Assembly: GCA_036245525.1 (NCBI GenBank)
Contig: BTPG01000004.1
Location: 46,295,323-46,359,322 of the forward strand
Length of the DNA: 64,000 nt
Direction: 5' to 3'
DNA from: Semisulcospira habei
Taxonomy: Eukaryota; Mollusca; Gastropoda; Semisulcospiridae
Shown here one piece after another: positions 32,993-44,880 of the stretch. Numbering within the stretch: position 1 is the first letter of the stretch; each line of letters starts with the position of its first letter. The notes beneath the pieces are model-generated. The model searched no databases, had not been told where the DNA came from, and worked only from the letters and a program-made list of their open reading frames with translations. A program made the position numbers and the translations under genes.

Positions 32993-33224
32993 GGTTAGTT
33001 CGAGAGTTAACGTCCACGGCACTGAAGTGATAATAGACGGCCCTAACCGGCCGAGCGGGTTGGAGGGGGGGGGAGGGGGGGGGGGGGGGGGACAGGTACA
33101 GCTACTGCCTATGGAGTACCACCTGAACACAGATAAATTCGGCCGCACTGCAACTGTGCCATTTTGATTTACCAGGACTTTTAACGGACATGCTATATGA
33201 ACAAGCCCGTCGTTTTTGCCTGCA
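32993..33224 (-). mobile_element. SINE family S2, headless fragment
   Basis: Shares the body and the TTAACGTC tail with the other S2 copies (GGACTTTTAACGG, GCCTATGGAGTACCACC) but lacks the tRNA-like head. A G run at 33065-33091 interrupts it. Confidence 0.7.
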
Positions 33225-33296
33225 TTGGCCGTGATATTGCACGAGTGGGCTTATATGTCCTGCGCAAGACCCTAAGCAAAATACTGCATAACCAAG

Positions 33297-33510
33297 TTGA
33301 ACCTTTTCGCTGCCGATAAAAGGTGACACGACACAACTGCAAGCGACATAGATCCTCATGAGCCCCCGCGGCGGAAGGGTTCATGAGGATCTATAGCTCT
33401 TGCTGGGATCAATTTGTATCTACGTTACTTGGACGGATGTGGCTTTTGGTAGTTGAAATAGCAAAGATTTCAGAAGCAAACTATGCGTTTGATGGCAGGG
33501 AGGGGGTTAA
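33297..33510. mobile_element. Family B element
   Basis: Left TTGAACCTTTTCGCTGCCG, right GATGGCAGGGAGGGGG plus TTAA at 33507-33510. Hairpin arms CATAGATCCTCATGAGCCCC / TTCATGAGGATCTATAGC. Confidence 0.8.
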
Positions 33511-33859
33511 AGCGATCCCCAGACAAGAGAGGGTAAATAAATCACAATATCTCCTTTACTTATATTCTTGGTATGTATTACAATAATGCTGCACAAAAGG
33601 ACTAACGTAACATCTGTTAACTTCGCAAGTTTGAATTTAAAACAAAAAACAAAAAAACTGCTCTTTTCTGTCTGCTGCGAGAGAGAGCTCCCTCGTTCGG
33701 CACAAAAGGCAGCAAACATCTTTCTTACAAGGTCTTGCTCACACGGATTCTGCAAAAGAATGGTAGATATTTCTTAGCCGAGACAAGACAACACTGAGAA
33801 CCCTTTGCATTAGCGGGTTTTTTTTTTAAGCAATCAAGACCCACCCCGAAGAAAAAAAA

Positions 33860-33925
33860 TTGAATCCTGCGCAAGTCACAACGCAAGATGCTCTGCTAAT
33901 GCTGTGACTTGCGCAGGATTTAAGC
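33860..33925. repeat. Short inverted repeat
   Basis: AATCCTGCGCAAGTCACAACG and GCTGTGACTTGCGCAGGATT around AAGATGCTCTGCTAAT. A related single arm occurs at about 11782. Confidence 0.7.
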
Positions 33926-34128
33926 TCAATCACCCAATAGACCCCAGGTACCTTGAACCCTGCATGATGAAGGTGTTTCGAACGTTACACAAGTGCCTTC
34001 ATTCTGTCGGCATAGATCAAGCGACGCGGCAGGCTAGTTCAAAGAGATAATCTACACAAGGAACGCCATTTTCCTGTTGGCATTTACCCAACGATTAACT
34101 ATGCCAGTGCACTGTTTCCCATTATTAC

Positions 34129-34190
<62 letters not shown>
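34129..34190. repeat. (GA)n microsatellite
   Basis: GAGA run of about 60 bases. Confidence 0.97.
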
Positions 34191-34193
<3 letters not shown>

Positions 34194-34617
34194 ATTTGGT
34201 TCATTGATTGATCGATCGATTGATGCATGCGTTCACTAAAGTAGGATTTTTAAGACCGTTACGCATGCCACTTATGTACTTCAACGTGTCCTTGCTACGC
34301 ACTACAGCAAACAAATCCAAAGAACAATCAGGAAGGATCCAGAGCACGTATAAAATGCATGACTACGTGGTGAAATTAACCAGTGCAATAGTATAGGGAG
34401 AGACTAGCCAGAGAAGTAGCTAGAGACCTAGTATAGTAACCAAACACCAGCACTCGCGCGATCTTTATTGATTTATATCCGACGAGAGGCCTAGATTTCC
34501 CCAGGGGCTTATTTTATTCCGTCCATAAGTGTACACCCCTAAAAACTGACGCTCCCAGAGCGTGTATTAGGCCAACTACAGACGCTCTGCAAGCAGATAG
34601 AAATCCAGACGAGGTTT

Positions 34618-35405
34618 GCATTTGCAAGAGGCACCGGACATCATGAGCGCTGCATTCGCAGGGCTCATGAGGATCTATGCCTCTCGCTTACGAGGTAACG
34701 TTGCTTACTCACAATTGTTCTTCAAATGAAATGGATCTAGTTTCAATGTACCAAAGACTAGGAGACCCGGTAGAACAGAAACCGCAAGCATTTTAAGTGT
34801 CTGCAAGAGGCACAGGATCCTCAGGAGCCCCTGCAGCCGTAATAACAAACGAGGTTCATGCCTCCGTGTTCCCGAGAAGAAGGAAATCGTCTTTGTTTCA
34901 GAGTACATCTAAAATGAACTAAGGAGATTTGGCTGTAAATGCTACACCAAGCAGAAGCATTGGTAAAAAGCACTCGAGAGCTGAGCTGCCCACCGACAGG
35001 GAAAACACCTTTTATCTGCAAGGCGCGTGGACCCTCACGAGCTTGGACTCCTGTAGCTAAAACCCCTTGCTCACAACTGGCATTAATGTTATGTAGTTTC
35101 ACAAGACCATGGACACTTTTAACGTGTATACATGTACGAGAGTTCTTCTAAGCATATAGAACAGTTCATGAACTAAAGGATGAGCACATTTATAATGATT
35201 AGAGTTGCAGGGACTCATGTGGATCATGCCTCCTGTCCCTGAAGTTGCACGTTACCCAAGTATCTAGGCATCTATGCAGCAACCTCAATGATTTTCCTCA
35301 GACGGAGATCAGTGAGGATTCAACCCATGTGCAACCGACGATATAGAACTTAGGAGATTTGATAGGCTAATGGTACCAGACAGGAGCACCAGTAAACAAT
35401 GCTCA
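34618..35405. repeat. Degenerate array of family B-like units
   Basis: Hairpin-like pieces at 34622-34688, 34803-34865, 35025-35055 and 35205-35235. A flanking block recurs: GAACTAAGGAGATTTGGCTG at about 34916 and GAACTTAGGAGATTTGATAG at about 35347. Confidence 0.5.
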
Positions 35406-35426
35406 ACAGTCGTCAAATGGTATTAA

Positions 35427-35715
35427 GGTTCTGGTTAGTTCAGGTTTAACGTCCACAGCACCGAGGTGATCATGGACGGCCCTGACGGGCGGGTTATGGG
35501 GGACCGGGAAATCTATTGCCTATGGAGTACGACCTGAACACTGATCAACTCAGACGCACTTTGATTTACCAGGACCTTTCAACGAACAAATCCGTTTATT
35601 CCCCTGGATTGTGAGTCCAGCTACCGGGGCCGGGACGGAATTCGAACCCACGACCCGGCGATTCCCTTCGCTCTCCTGCTTCGACGTTTAACCGCTTGAG
35701 CTATTTCGGACTCTT
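35427..35715 (-). mobile_element. tRNA-derived SINE, family S2, copy 2
   Basis: Minus-strand copy of the 14.95-kb element with the tRNA-like head at the high-coordinate end (GTTCGAATTCC box B). Flanked by ATGGTATTAA at 35417-35426 and 35716-35725. Confidence 0.86.
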
Positions 35716-35725
35716 ATGGTATTAA

Positions 35726-36790
35726 AGCACGTGTGTGAGATACGAGGAAATGACCCGAGTCACGTGAGGTCAAGTCCCAGACGACCATGGTACGAGGCCA
35801 TTGACTGGATGTTAATGGAAGCACTCGACGTTGGTACTGGTGCATTCGGATGTATTTGGCTGATCACTGTACACGATCATTGTCACTCCCAAGGCCGCAT
35901 CCCCCCTCCACCCCCTCCACCCTTTTTTAATAGGCTTACAGATCAAGAATGCTAACTCTCCACCGACGATAGCCAAATAGCTCACACTGTAACTGCTCAA
36001 GTCGCTATCTAGACGGATGGCTCACCCTGATAGCTTAAACGCCAAAGTAGGTATGCCTACTTTCACCTCAGTTGTCAAAGTCGATCCATGCGCCGCATAC
36101 GCTGCAAATGAAATTATCGGTCGAGTCATGCCGCATTCGATGCAGCATATCTTGCACGAAAACTCCATTTACTGACAGTGTATCCGTATTCGGCACTCCA
36201 CTGACTTAAAGACTTCCCTTATCAAACACAACTCTTTGCCCCATTCATTCGTTTCCACTTTTCCAATACCCTGCAGACAAATGAAATTGTGCTACAGACC
36301 CGTCCATGTTTACTCCGACAACACACGCTAGCTGAAATTTGCTAAGCTTTGATTTCAGTTCCTGGTGACTTTCCACCTCGGTTTAGGCACCCAGTACAAC
36401 TTCCCCAAATCTCACCCCTACACACAGTGGCTGTCTCCCTGGCTTCGCTACTGCTGAACAGTCATAACGAATCGTGAGAGACAACCAGTGTGACCCCCCA
36501 TCCTCAAGTTTTAAGTACCATCAGAGCTCGCGACTAATTGGGAAGTCGACTATCGCTGAAAACAATCCGGCTCTCTCCTTCGACCAGACAAAGGCAAGGT
36601 ACCCCAGACAAACACTAATCCATTTGGTCCACCGCCTTCCATCTCCCCATCCCTCCCCCCCACCGCCTTTCTCCCTAACCGCCCCAATTTCCCATCAGAA
36701 GTCACCATTGATTGACTATCACTAAAAACAGAAAAAGGCTTTATATCTGGACTACAAGCTCAGTCAAATCCATGGATTTATATGTTCGAC
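35726..36790. other. No gene recognised
   Basis: Pyrimidine-rich runs near 35900 and 36640-36690. The frames are short and without recognisable motifs. Confidence 0.4.
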
Positions 36791-36795
36791 CTGTG

Positions 36796-36872
36796 CCAGC
36801 AAGAGACGTAGATTCTCGCGAGCCCCTGCAGCTGCAAGGGTTCTGGAGAATCTATGTCACTTGCAGATGAAG
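36796..36872. mobile_element. Family B hairpin core, diverged
   Basis: GCAAGAGACGTAGATTCTCG / GGAGAATCTATGTCACTTGC around CCCCTGCAGCTGCAAGGG. Confidence 0.6.
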
Positions 36873-37504
36873 GGGTGGCAGAGGAGCTGAAAACAGCCCA
36901 CTACTTCCATTCGATCAAGACTGCGTACCCTATAAATAAGCTCTATACTCTGCCCCACCTCCACTAGCGCCATTAGCAAACCGTGGTCAGCATTGACTGG
37001 AAGTAGACTATCACTGAAAACAGTCCTGCACCATTCTTCCAGCAGCATATTCTTGGACACAGTGCCACTCCACCCCCACCCCCACCCCCCACTCCCTTCC
37101 CCTACTGCTAGCTAAGTTGGAGATGGAAGGGCTGGGGGAGCCCTTCAGTCCGTCCGTAACTTAGCTGGCAGCCTACCGAAACCATTTTCCTCAATCAATG
37201 TCAGTGGTAACAGTTAGTAAGGGAAAGTGAGAAATACACAGTCCGTCTGGGTGTCTGATCTCTGGCATTTCACAATGCGTTTGTATTCCTCCCGGCATTT
37301 GAGGCTGTCATTTAAAGTATGAAGGGGAAAAAACAGAATAACAAGAAAGGCAAAGCCCTTATGGCTCACGTGTATGACCGATTTACATATGTGTGACCTT
37401 TGTGACAAGGGTTGGCTTCTGCAGCAGCAAAATTCATGTTTTCTGAAAATGTAAGCATCTTTCACACATCTGTCAACCCCCCCTCCACCCCCACCCCCAC
37501 CCCC

Positions 37505-38225
37505 CCCCCCCAGACCCTTGACCTTTGTATTGAGTCAACTAAATTAGTATGCATAGGAAGGTCTTATCATCAGCTACCTTTGTACCAAATTTGGTTGAAA
37601 ATTTTGCACAAAAATGGGAATACCTACAATTTTATCAAAAATCAGCATTTTGCACACATTTGCCAGCCTCTTGTGACCCTTGTCCTTTCAAGGGGTCATC
37701 CAAATTAGTATGCATAGATAGATCTTACCATCAGGTATCTCTGTACCAAATTTGGGTTTTAAGTTGTGAATAGTATTTGAGAAAAAACATCTTTTGTCAA
37801 AATATGGCTATTTTAGACCTATTTCCTTAGCTCTCTGACCCTGGACCTTTCCAAGGGATCAACCAAATTAGTGTGCATAGAAAGGTCTTCCCATCACTGA
37901 TCAGGTATCTCTGTAGCAAGTTTGGGTTTAAAGTTGTGAATAGTATTTGAGAAAAAGACATCTTTTGTCAAAATATGGCAATTTCAGACCTATTCCCTGA
38001 GCCCTTGTGACCCTTGACCCTTCTGAGGGGTCATCCAAATTAGTATGCATAGATAGGTCTTACCATCAAGTATCTCTGTAGCAAGTTTGGGTTTCAAGTT
38101 GCGAATAGTATTTGAGAAAAAAACATCTTTTGTCAAAATATGGCTATTTTGGATCTATTGCCTGAGCACTTGTGACCTTTGACCTTTCTGATAGGTCATC
38201 CAAATTAGTATGTATAGTAGTCTAG
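37505..38225. repeat. Imperfect tandem repeat, about 161-172 bp unit, four units
   Basis: The word CAAATTAGTATGCATAG (or close) recurs at about 37541, 37702, 37865, 38037 and 38202. Each is followed by GGTCTTACCATCA, TCTCTGTACCAAATTTGGGT and AATATTTGAGAAAAA-type blocks. Units differ by small indels. Confidence 0.88.
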
Positions 38226-39046
38226 CAGATGCCCTTCACAGACGATCAGTCGTTTATGGGATAGTGATTTTCTTTTTCTTCAGAGTAACAAAGGTTTGGG
38301 TATGTCAAAATAAAGTCTAGTATGAATTAAAGCAGTACGCACTCATTTTAAAACGCCGGAGGATGGAGACATTTTTCTTTAGCACATTTTGTTTCAGTAT
38401 GTCTGCAGACAAAACCAGGACTGTCGCAGCCATGTTTTCTGGGGATCAGTAGTTTACACGGGCCTCATTGTTCCTGTATTCAGTTGTAATATGCACTGTA
38501 TGTTACTTAAAAGGATTTCACTTTTATTCTTTAAGTATATTTCCATATTTAAATTTTAATTATATTAAGAGAAGAAAAAATTTCGTAAAAGCATGCCTTG
38601 AGCTCAAATATCGTTACTCAACAATAAGGTATCCCAAATCATGTGATCGTGACATGATACAAGATGCAACCACACTCGCTGCTGTGAATTTCGTTGTGCC
38701 GACGAGTTCTTTCGATTTGTTCTACATAAGCTTGTTTTTTTCCCAAGAAAAGCGAACGTGCAAAGTCGCCCTGTGTATTTTTACGTCTTATTAAAGGTTT
38801 GTCACGTTTATTTCCATTCACTTTACCACCGTTTTGCCCATTTCATTTTGACACCACAGCACCAAAACTAAACGTAACCCACAAAAACAAACGCTATCTT
38901 CAAAACCAATGTCCAAAGTGCAACATGCTGCATGCTGTAAAGGAGAAAGTACCACACCACTTGGTTTTAACTGTCGTGGCTGAACAATGTTTCCGAACTT
39001 GATTTATTATACATTACTGTAACATTTAATTCAGTCAGTTGCACTG
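38226..39046. other. AT-rich, no gene recognised
   Basis: A 109-codon open frame at 38468 is AT-rich and lacks recognisable motifs; treated as chance. Confidence 0.4.
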
Positions 39047-39360
39047 GTAAGCTAATAATTAATAATAATTATGGTATTTATAATGCGCTTATCTTATAAT
39101 AATTATAACTCTACGCACGCACTCACAACTCGCGCACGCATGCGCACGCTTTAGACAACGACTCATGTACCACAAATAGTGAAATACATTACGACAGTCT
39201 GCTTAGGGTGGGGAGTGTGGTGGTATAGTGCTAGAACTGTTGAAAGAGGTGAGTTTTGAGGGCGGACTGGAAGGAGGAGAGAGAGTGTTTCTGACGGAGA
39301 GAGAGTGGGAGAGTGTTCCAGGTGGATGGACCGTATACTGAGAAGCTACGTTGTGATGTG
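39047..39360. mobile_element. Possible old SINE-like repeat
   Basis: AT-rich tail (TATTTATAATGCGCTTATC) like other SINE ends at 39060-39095, followed by a GAG/GGAG-rich body at 39200-39330. No tRNA boxes recognised. Weak call. Confidence 0.35.
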
Positions 39361-40046
39361 TGATCACTGCCAATGCAGTCTCAATAATCACTGATGGTAC
39401 AGTACACGACACATTGAAAGAATACTCAGCACAATGTGAACACCTTTGGAAGTTAATGCAATGCTTCATTTAAATTAAACCCAATCTCACAGTAGCAGTA
39501 GCCTAGCTGCACAAAAGAGGAACTGTATACTCTTTTGCTGCCGCTTTATTTGCAGTTTGTCTGCATATTGCCATTTGAATTTCGCTGCAAGGATTCTTAG
39601 CAGCTGGCATTAGCACTGACACTCATATATTGGGATAAAAACGAGAAAGAAAGAAAAAGGAGAAAGGTGACACTGAGATGATTTAATAAATCAGTCAGTC
39701 AAGTGATGAACAAAAATTAATGATATATTATGTTTTATGATGTACAGCTAGTTTTAGGGGATGGGGGGATGGGGGGGGGGGGGGAGGAGGCACGTACTGC
39801 ATAATGTACATGTACTATTTCTTTCACACACTATTTCTGTTTCTTTCTGTGTTTCCATCTCCCACTCATAACACCATTGGGCTCAATGAGTTCTCATGCT
39901 TTACTTGAGTGATTTACAAAATACATACTTGCTGCTGTTATCTTATTTCCTAACTGGCTGTGACATTTCACTGGAAGATTTAGTCCCATACTGTCATGTC
40001 GAATAACCTTTAACCTTACAAAGTCATACCAGCGCCTACCTTCGCC

Positions 40047-40206
40047 ATAACCCATTTTGCCCCAAGTCCCTACAGCAGGAGATGGATTGTCATTGACCAT
40101 GATAATTCAAGGGTAGTGCCAGATTAGCATCTCCTGCTACTGGTACAAAGTCATTAGGCAACGCTTCCAAATGTGAGAAATGGGATCTTGGGGCTAAAAG
40201 GGTTAA
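40047..40206. mobile_element. Family A element lacking its hairpin right arm
   Basis: Left ATAACCCATTTTGCCCC, right GGGGCTAAAAGGG plus TTAA at 40203-40206. After GTAGTGCCAGATTAGC it jumps directly to ATCTCCTGC. Confidence 0.8.
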
Positions 40207-40564
40207 TAAACGTTGTTCAGAAATCAGAGATAGGTCCAAAAGCTGCGTGCCTTTTGACGCAACTTTAAAAGCCCAGACAAATAAAAAAATAAAAAATAAA
40301 TTTAAAAAAATAAAAAATAGTAAAGCAGAGTGTGTTGACTTCAAGGTGACCAGAGTAGACTGGTTGTGGCAGCACTGTGGGTCGTTTGATATCAGAGTGC
40401 TCGCAGAGAACCATTTTCTGTATCACTCTTACTAGTCCGCTTAGGATATCAAGCAATGCCAGTTTACCTAATAAGTAATATGATTAACTTAAAAATTTAA
40501 AAAAAAACTTGTATAATTTGCCCGTTTTTCTGCACAGTCTGTATGTAATAACTAATTTACATCC

Positions 40565-40699
40565 TTAACCCATTTAACCCCGAGGCCCGGCAGCAACAGA
40601 TGGATTGATCATGATAATGCAAGGAATTATCATGATCAATCCATCTTAGATAACGTCTCCAAAAGTTTGGAAATGCAGCCATGGTGTTAAGAGGGTTAA
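40565..40699. mobile_element. Family A miniature: symmetric loss of the hairpin tip
   Basis: TTAA at 40565-40568 and 40696-40699. Arms ATTGATCATGATAATGCAAGG and AATTATCATGATCAAT meet directly; the whole GTAGTGCC...GGCGCC tip is gone. Confidence 0.82.
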
Positions 40700-40722
40700 A
40701 TGTGCCTTAGAACAACGTCTAT

Positions 40723-40770
40723 TAACTCTTTTAGCCCCAAGGTCCCATTTCTCAAATTTTGGAAGTGTTC
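40723..40770. mobile_element. Family A terminal fragment
   Basis: TTAACTCTTTTAGCCCCAAGG followed by the usual outer sequence CTCAAATTTTGGAAGTG, then unrelated sequence. Confidence 0.65.
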
Positions 40771-41166
40771 AACAAAGTACAACAAAGATCCATTTTCCCG
40801 TGAATGAGCAAGTTGACCACAGGCACAGGCATACATGAGGTCGGCATGCTTGACCTTGATATGGAAATTTGGCAGTTTCCCGCAGGGGTATTGAAAACAT
40901 ATTGTTCTCGTGTATTACACTTGTCAGCAAATCATAAGAGTTAAGTAAAAATAACTCATAATTATTAGGTCGACTGACATTAAATGACATTTTGTTCTTA
41001 ACGTTTACAGAGAAGTATTTCTTTGTGGAGGTATTTGAACAAAACAAAAAACAAAAACAAAAAAAAACAAAAAACACATGTCACGCTACGATGTCAGAAC
41101 GGCCTAAACCATTGTTGAAGGCCCACTACGGACGTAACTGTTCAAAGATACACTTCTGTAACAGAT

Positions 41167-41235
41167 GGTTACAGGTCTAGTTATGGTTCATTTAGACACA
41201 GGACAATCCAGTTCTGCACACGTCATCTTTATATA
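41167..41235. repeat. Dispersed repeat Y, copy 1
   Basis: GTCTAGTTATGGTTCATTTAG block shared with 58752-58812. Confidence 0.7.
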
Positions 41236-41360
41236 TTGTAATTTGACAATGACTCCACTCCCTTCTAAAAATATGACATCAATGCGAGAAACATCTAAAA
41301 ATAGCCTGGCATACTATAAGTGTGATTATGCGTGCGCTTTTGCTGCATGTCCAAACTGCT

Positions 41361-41450
41361 ATTAAAGTTCATTAGGTGTGTCGACATGGCATAACAAACA
41401 CAAATGGTGCTAAAATGTGTCTTCAGATTTATGGTAACAGTACTTTAACT
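41361..41450 (-). repeat. Dispersed repeat X, copy 1
   Basis: Reverse complement resembles 57676-57762 (ATAAATCTGAAGACACATTT and AGCACCATTTGTGTTTGTTA blocks). Confidence 0.7.
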
Positions 41451-41455
41451 ACAAT

Positions 41456-41526
41456 TGTGTGCTGGTCTGTGATTTGGACCTTTCGACCTGAGGCCTTAAG
41501 GTCCAAAATCACAGACCAGCACACAT
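41456..41526. mobile_element. Family I fold-back
   Basis: TGTGTGCTGGTCTGTGATTT ... AATCACAGACCAGCACACA, near-perfect arms. Confidence 0.85.
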
Positions 41527-41970
41527 AATGCTCACGTAACCCGCCCAGAAAGCCGAAAAAAAGCTAGCAACCATTCATGCAGTAACAGAAAGACCTCGCC
41601 AAGGCGGTCAATAGACACATCGGGAAAACAGCGATATATCCAAACAGAGCACACAAGACAGATTCGTGCACTTTCTTCGGCTGGCTTCTTGAAACTTCGT
41701 ACTTTGCAAGCCTTACTGACATTTCGTACGACCTTACCGCATTTCGAATAGCTCCAACCATCCTTAAACAAATTACACACTTAAATAATGCCTGAAGGTG
41801 CAAATTTTGCGAATGGAATACAGTAATACCAATATTTGCGGCTCAGGGACACTACAGAATGTATAGTCTTGGGTAGTTGTCGTCAGCCATGAAGCAAAAC
41901 TATAACCGCCTCAATAAATGATATTTTGTAGAGTTCTCAATGTAGGTGCTTCTGTCAGACACATTTTACC

Positions 41971-42042
41971 ATTTGGCTGTCGTCAGTGCTTCTTCTACTG
42001 CAAGAATCACCTTGACAAAAAAAGCACTACCGACAGCTGGAC
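41971..42042. mobile_element. Family J fragment
   Basis: TTTGGCTGTCGTCAGTGC ... GCAAGAATCACCTTGAC ... CACTACCGACAGC. Confidence 0.6.
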
Positions 42043-42190
42043 AAAGTGTTTACCTTTGGTTTCATCTGACATATTTCATACGTGTGTAAATGGTCTGTGC
42101 TTTTTGGAAGTTAAAACTACGAGAAGAAGACACATACAGTGCACTACTGGAAGCCACACAGAATCCACCCAGTGTTGTGTCATGGTCTGC

Positions 42191-42810
42191 CTAAACACAT
42201 TCTACCACAGGACCGAAATCATCACATTTTGAAGTTGCCCTCTGAAGGACTGTATTATAATTCTAGAGACAGATCGAGCATGATAGTTCAAGGGTGGTGC
42301 CAGAATGCTATTCTGGCACCACCCTTAAACTATCATAATAATAATAATAATAATGCATAGCATTTATATGGCGCATTTCTCATATTTATAATATAACTCA
42401 ATGCGCAGAATGTAGCCGCGAACTGAACCCAACAAGCACGCTCACGTGAATCACACGCATTCACTCACACACTGTACGTAAACACAGAACATTCACGTGG
42501 TGCTAAGGGCAAGCTCAAGCGAGCTACTGACGGTATTTGGAAATCGTTTTGTATTTGAAATTTTATTAAGTTGGCTGAAACTGATACCAAAGTGGAGGGG
42601 GAGGAAGAGCCGGAGTACCCGGAGAAAGAACCCCCGACGGTCCGCCCGAATTAACGGTGACACTTACTAGAGGAGAAAAATCCGACGCCGGAACCCGGAA
42701 TCGAACCTCGCACCTTTAGCATTGGTGGCAGGCGCCTTAACCACTGCGCCACGGACCGCCCCATGCTCGATCCATGTCTTGCTGTGGCGTGTCTGGGCTG
42801 AATGAGTTAA
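42191..42810. mobile_element. Family A element, subtype A2, split by SINE S1
   Basis: Left CTAAACACATTCTACC, right GGGCTGAATGAG plus TTAA at 42807-42810. Hairpin tip shortened to GCCAGAATGCTATTCTGGC. SINE at 42337-42761. Confidence 0.82.
42337..42761 (-). mobile_element. tRNA-derived SINE, family S1, copy 2, inside family A
   Basis: Full-length, 425 bp, minus orientation. Head GTGGCGCAGTGGTTAAGGCG, box B GGTTCGATTCC, tail of TTA repeats at the low-coordinate end. Inserted in the right arm of the family A hairpin at ACTATCAT; a 3-bp CAT flanks both sides. Confidence 0.88.
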
Positions 42811-43208
42811 TACGCCATTAGATCGCCTTAGATCGCCTTAGTGACTTGGCCGCCCGAGCCAAACGTGATGTGCTGTGTTGTCTACTGCGACAGCAAACGG
42901 CTAACAACTAAGAAGATTTTTCGGTCTGGCGATCTACCCTGCATAAACAAATTTACGTTATGCAGTGTAGTTGCGGTTAGATTCCATATCGACCGCAGAC
43001 AAACAAAAGAACACGCAAAGGGGCTGTATGCAGACAAATGCAGTAATAGCAGATGCATTTAGTTAATGCTATCGTCCTCCATTGTCTGTACTGTCTGGCG
43101 GAGTCGCTGGCATCAATAGGAACAACACCGTCAATTAGACGAACTGCAAAAATCGATGTTGGTGACGATGATGAGAAACTGCAGTTGCTGGGGATCTGAC
43201 GGATCATA

Positions 43209-43761
43209 TTAACTCGTTTAAACCCACGGTCAAATTTCCTAAATTTTGGATTGATTGTACATTGCTTAACGTCCCGACAGCAACAAGGCTTTCTCAGGAC
43301 GTGCCTGCACTGCTTGTGAAAAAAAACTAAACAGAAAATTGAATGTATGTCGCCAGCCGGTCAAATACATTAAATAAACCTACAACATGGGGCATAAATA
43401 AAGCTAAGACCATTTAGCAACACACATCCAATATCAAGAGCTACAGGCAGTGCAGACAGTAGGGAGAGTTTTAAAAAGGCAAATACAGGTGAATGGACAA
43501 AGGGTAGACAGAAACACATGCCCCAGAATAGAGAGAAAAACCCACCCTGTGGGGCTGACCAGGGTGACCCTGGGAACTAAAAAATACCTAACCCCACCCA
43601 AGTCCCCCAGGGCAGACCCGGGTGGGGGTCTAAATTTTGGAGATGTCACGAGTATGTAAGCAAGAGATGGCTGGATTAGCGCCAAGCTAATCTGGCACTA
43701 CCCTTGAATTATCATGATTGATCCATCTCCTGCTGTAGTGCGTCGGGGCTGAATAGGGTAA
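43209..43761. mobile_element. Family A element split by retroposon F
   Basis: TTAA at 43209-43212, right end GGGGCTGAATAGGGTAA. Left hairpin arm mostly lost (GATGGCTGGATTAGCGCC). Confidence 0.82.
43251..43630 (-). mobile_element. Retroposon family F, copy 4, inserted in a family A element
   Basis: 380 bp flanked by TAAATTTTGGA at 43240-43250 and 43631-43641. The flanks rejoin to a normal family A interior, so the insertion boundaries are exact. This defines the full element: TTGATTGTACATTGC at one end and CCCGGGTGGGGGTC at the other. Confidence 0.88.
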
Positions 43762-43927
43762 CCTGTGCTCATGGCCGATGGGCTAGGTATGTCTGTAATC
43801 GACAGCTGGCTATGTTGTCATAGCTGTACTTGTACACACAAAGAAGAGCGTTGACCTGCACCTGCACAAAATATTGGACATGTACAAAAGCGATGGATAG
43901 CGGCTGGCCTCATCGGGCTGTCAGGTG

Positions 43928-44147
43928 ATAACCCCATCACTGCCAGTGCCGGGACGCACATTGTAGCTTTGAAATCAGTGTAGACTCAAAGTCAACGATC
44001 TCTGGTCGTCAAAGGAACATGGATACAAAGTAGTTTCAGCAAGAGGCACAGATCCTCATGCGCCCCCGCAGTTGCGGAGGCTCATGAGGATCTATAGCTC
44101 TCGCACTTTGGCGATACTTTCTCGGGTGTCGAGTGAAGGGACTACAT
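43928..44147. mobile_element. Family B element
   Basis: ATAACCCCATCACTGCCAGTG start, arms CACAGATCCTCATGCGCCCC / CTCATGAGGATCTATAGC, end GAGTGAAGGG. Confidence 0.75.
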
Positions 44148-44152
44148 CTAAA

Positions 44153-44314
44153 TTGACCCATTTAACCGCGACGCACTACAGTAGTAAATGCATCTACTAT
44201 GATAATTTAGGGGTATTGGCACTGCCTACCCCTTGAATTAGCATGCTCGATCCGTCTCCTGTAACCTGTACGTAGTCATTACATGACGCCTCCAAAGTCT
44301 GGCAAATGGGTTAA
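44153..44314. mobile_element. Family A element, shortened hairpin
   Basis: TTGACCCATTTAACCGCGACG start, right TTAA at 44311-44314. Hairpin reduced to TAGGGGTATTGGCACTGCCTACCCCTTG. Confidence 0.75.
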
Positions 44315-44361
44315 CGCGCGGGGTCCATCTTCAGCATCTGCGCTGGAAGTGAAATGGAAAG

Positions 44362-44436
44362 TTAACCCCCTTCCGCATGCCGCAGCCACCGGTACTGTGA
44401 ACAGCGCCATTGGCTGCATGCACAAAAGGGGGTTAA
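44362..44436. mobile_element. Family G fold-back
   Basis: TTAACCCCCTTCCGCATGCC ... GGCTGCATGCACAAAAGGGGGTTAA. Confidence 0.82.
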
Positions 44437-44496
44437 CACATTCGATACGTGCTTCATTCGGCTTTATCCGGATGCGGCACTTCTCGAACGAGTTTA
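44433..44496. mobile_element. Family C element abutting family G
   Basis: TTAACACATTCGATACGTGC ... CGGCACTTCTCGAACGAGTTTA. Left TTAA shared with the G element. Confidence 0.72.
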
Positions 44497-44545
44497 TGCA
44501 AGGCTGGCGATCGTATTATGCATGTCTCCACAATGACAACGTACA

Positions 44546-44690
44546 TTAACTCATTCAGCCCGGCGCACGTATTTCCCAAATTTTGGAGGCGTCATCTAAC
44601 GACTATGCATCTGTTGCAGGAGATGGATCGACCATGATAATTCAAGGGCAGTGCCAGATTAACTTGGCGCCTACAGGCCGAATGGGTTAA
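44546..44690. mobile_element. Family A element cut just past the apex
   Basis: TTAA at 44546-44549 and 44687-44690. The left side is complete to GGCGCCTACAGG, then jumps to the terminal CCGAATGGG. Confidence 0.8.
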
Positions 44691-44773
44691 TAATGTACTA
44701 GTCGTGTGCGATTCAGAAATAGATACGGACCGAATCAATGATTTAGACATGCCGCGCAAACCTAACCAGGTAA

Positions 44774-44880
44774 GCAAAAGGACGCAGGGCAGACGTCGGC
44801 CGCTGTCGACCCGCGCACGGAACGTGCGCGGGCCGACTGCGGCCGACATCGGCCCTTTGACCTTTCGCGCACCGGGTATA
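44774..44880. mobile_element. Family H fold-back
   Basis: GCAAAAGGACGCAGGGCAGAC ... GACATCGGCCCTTTGACC around CGCGCACGGAACGTGCGCG. Confidence 0.75.

Noticed and set aside
38468..38794. 109-residue hydrophobic ORF
   Set aside because: AT-rich, low-complexity composition, no motif and no splice or transcript evidence.
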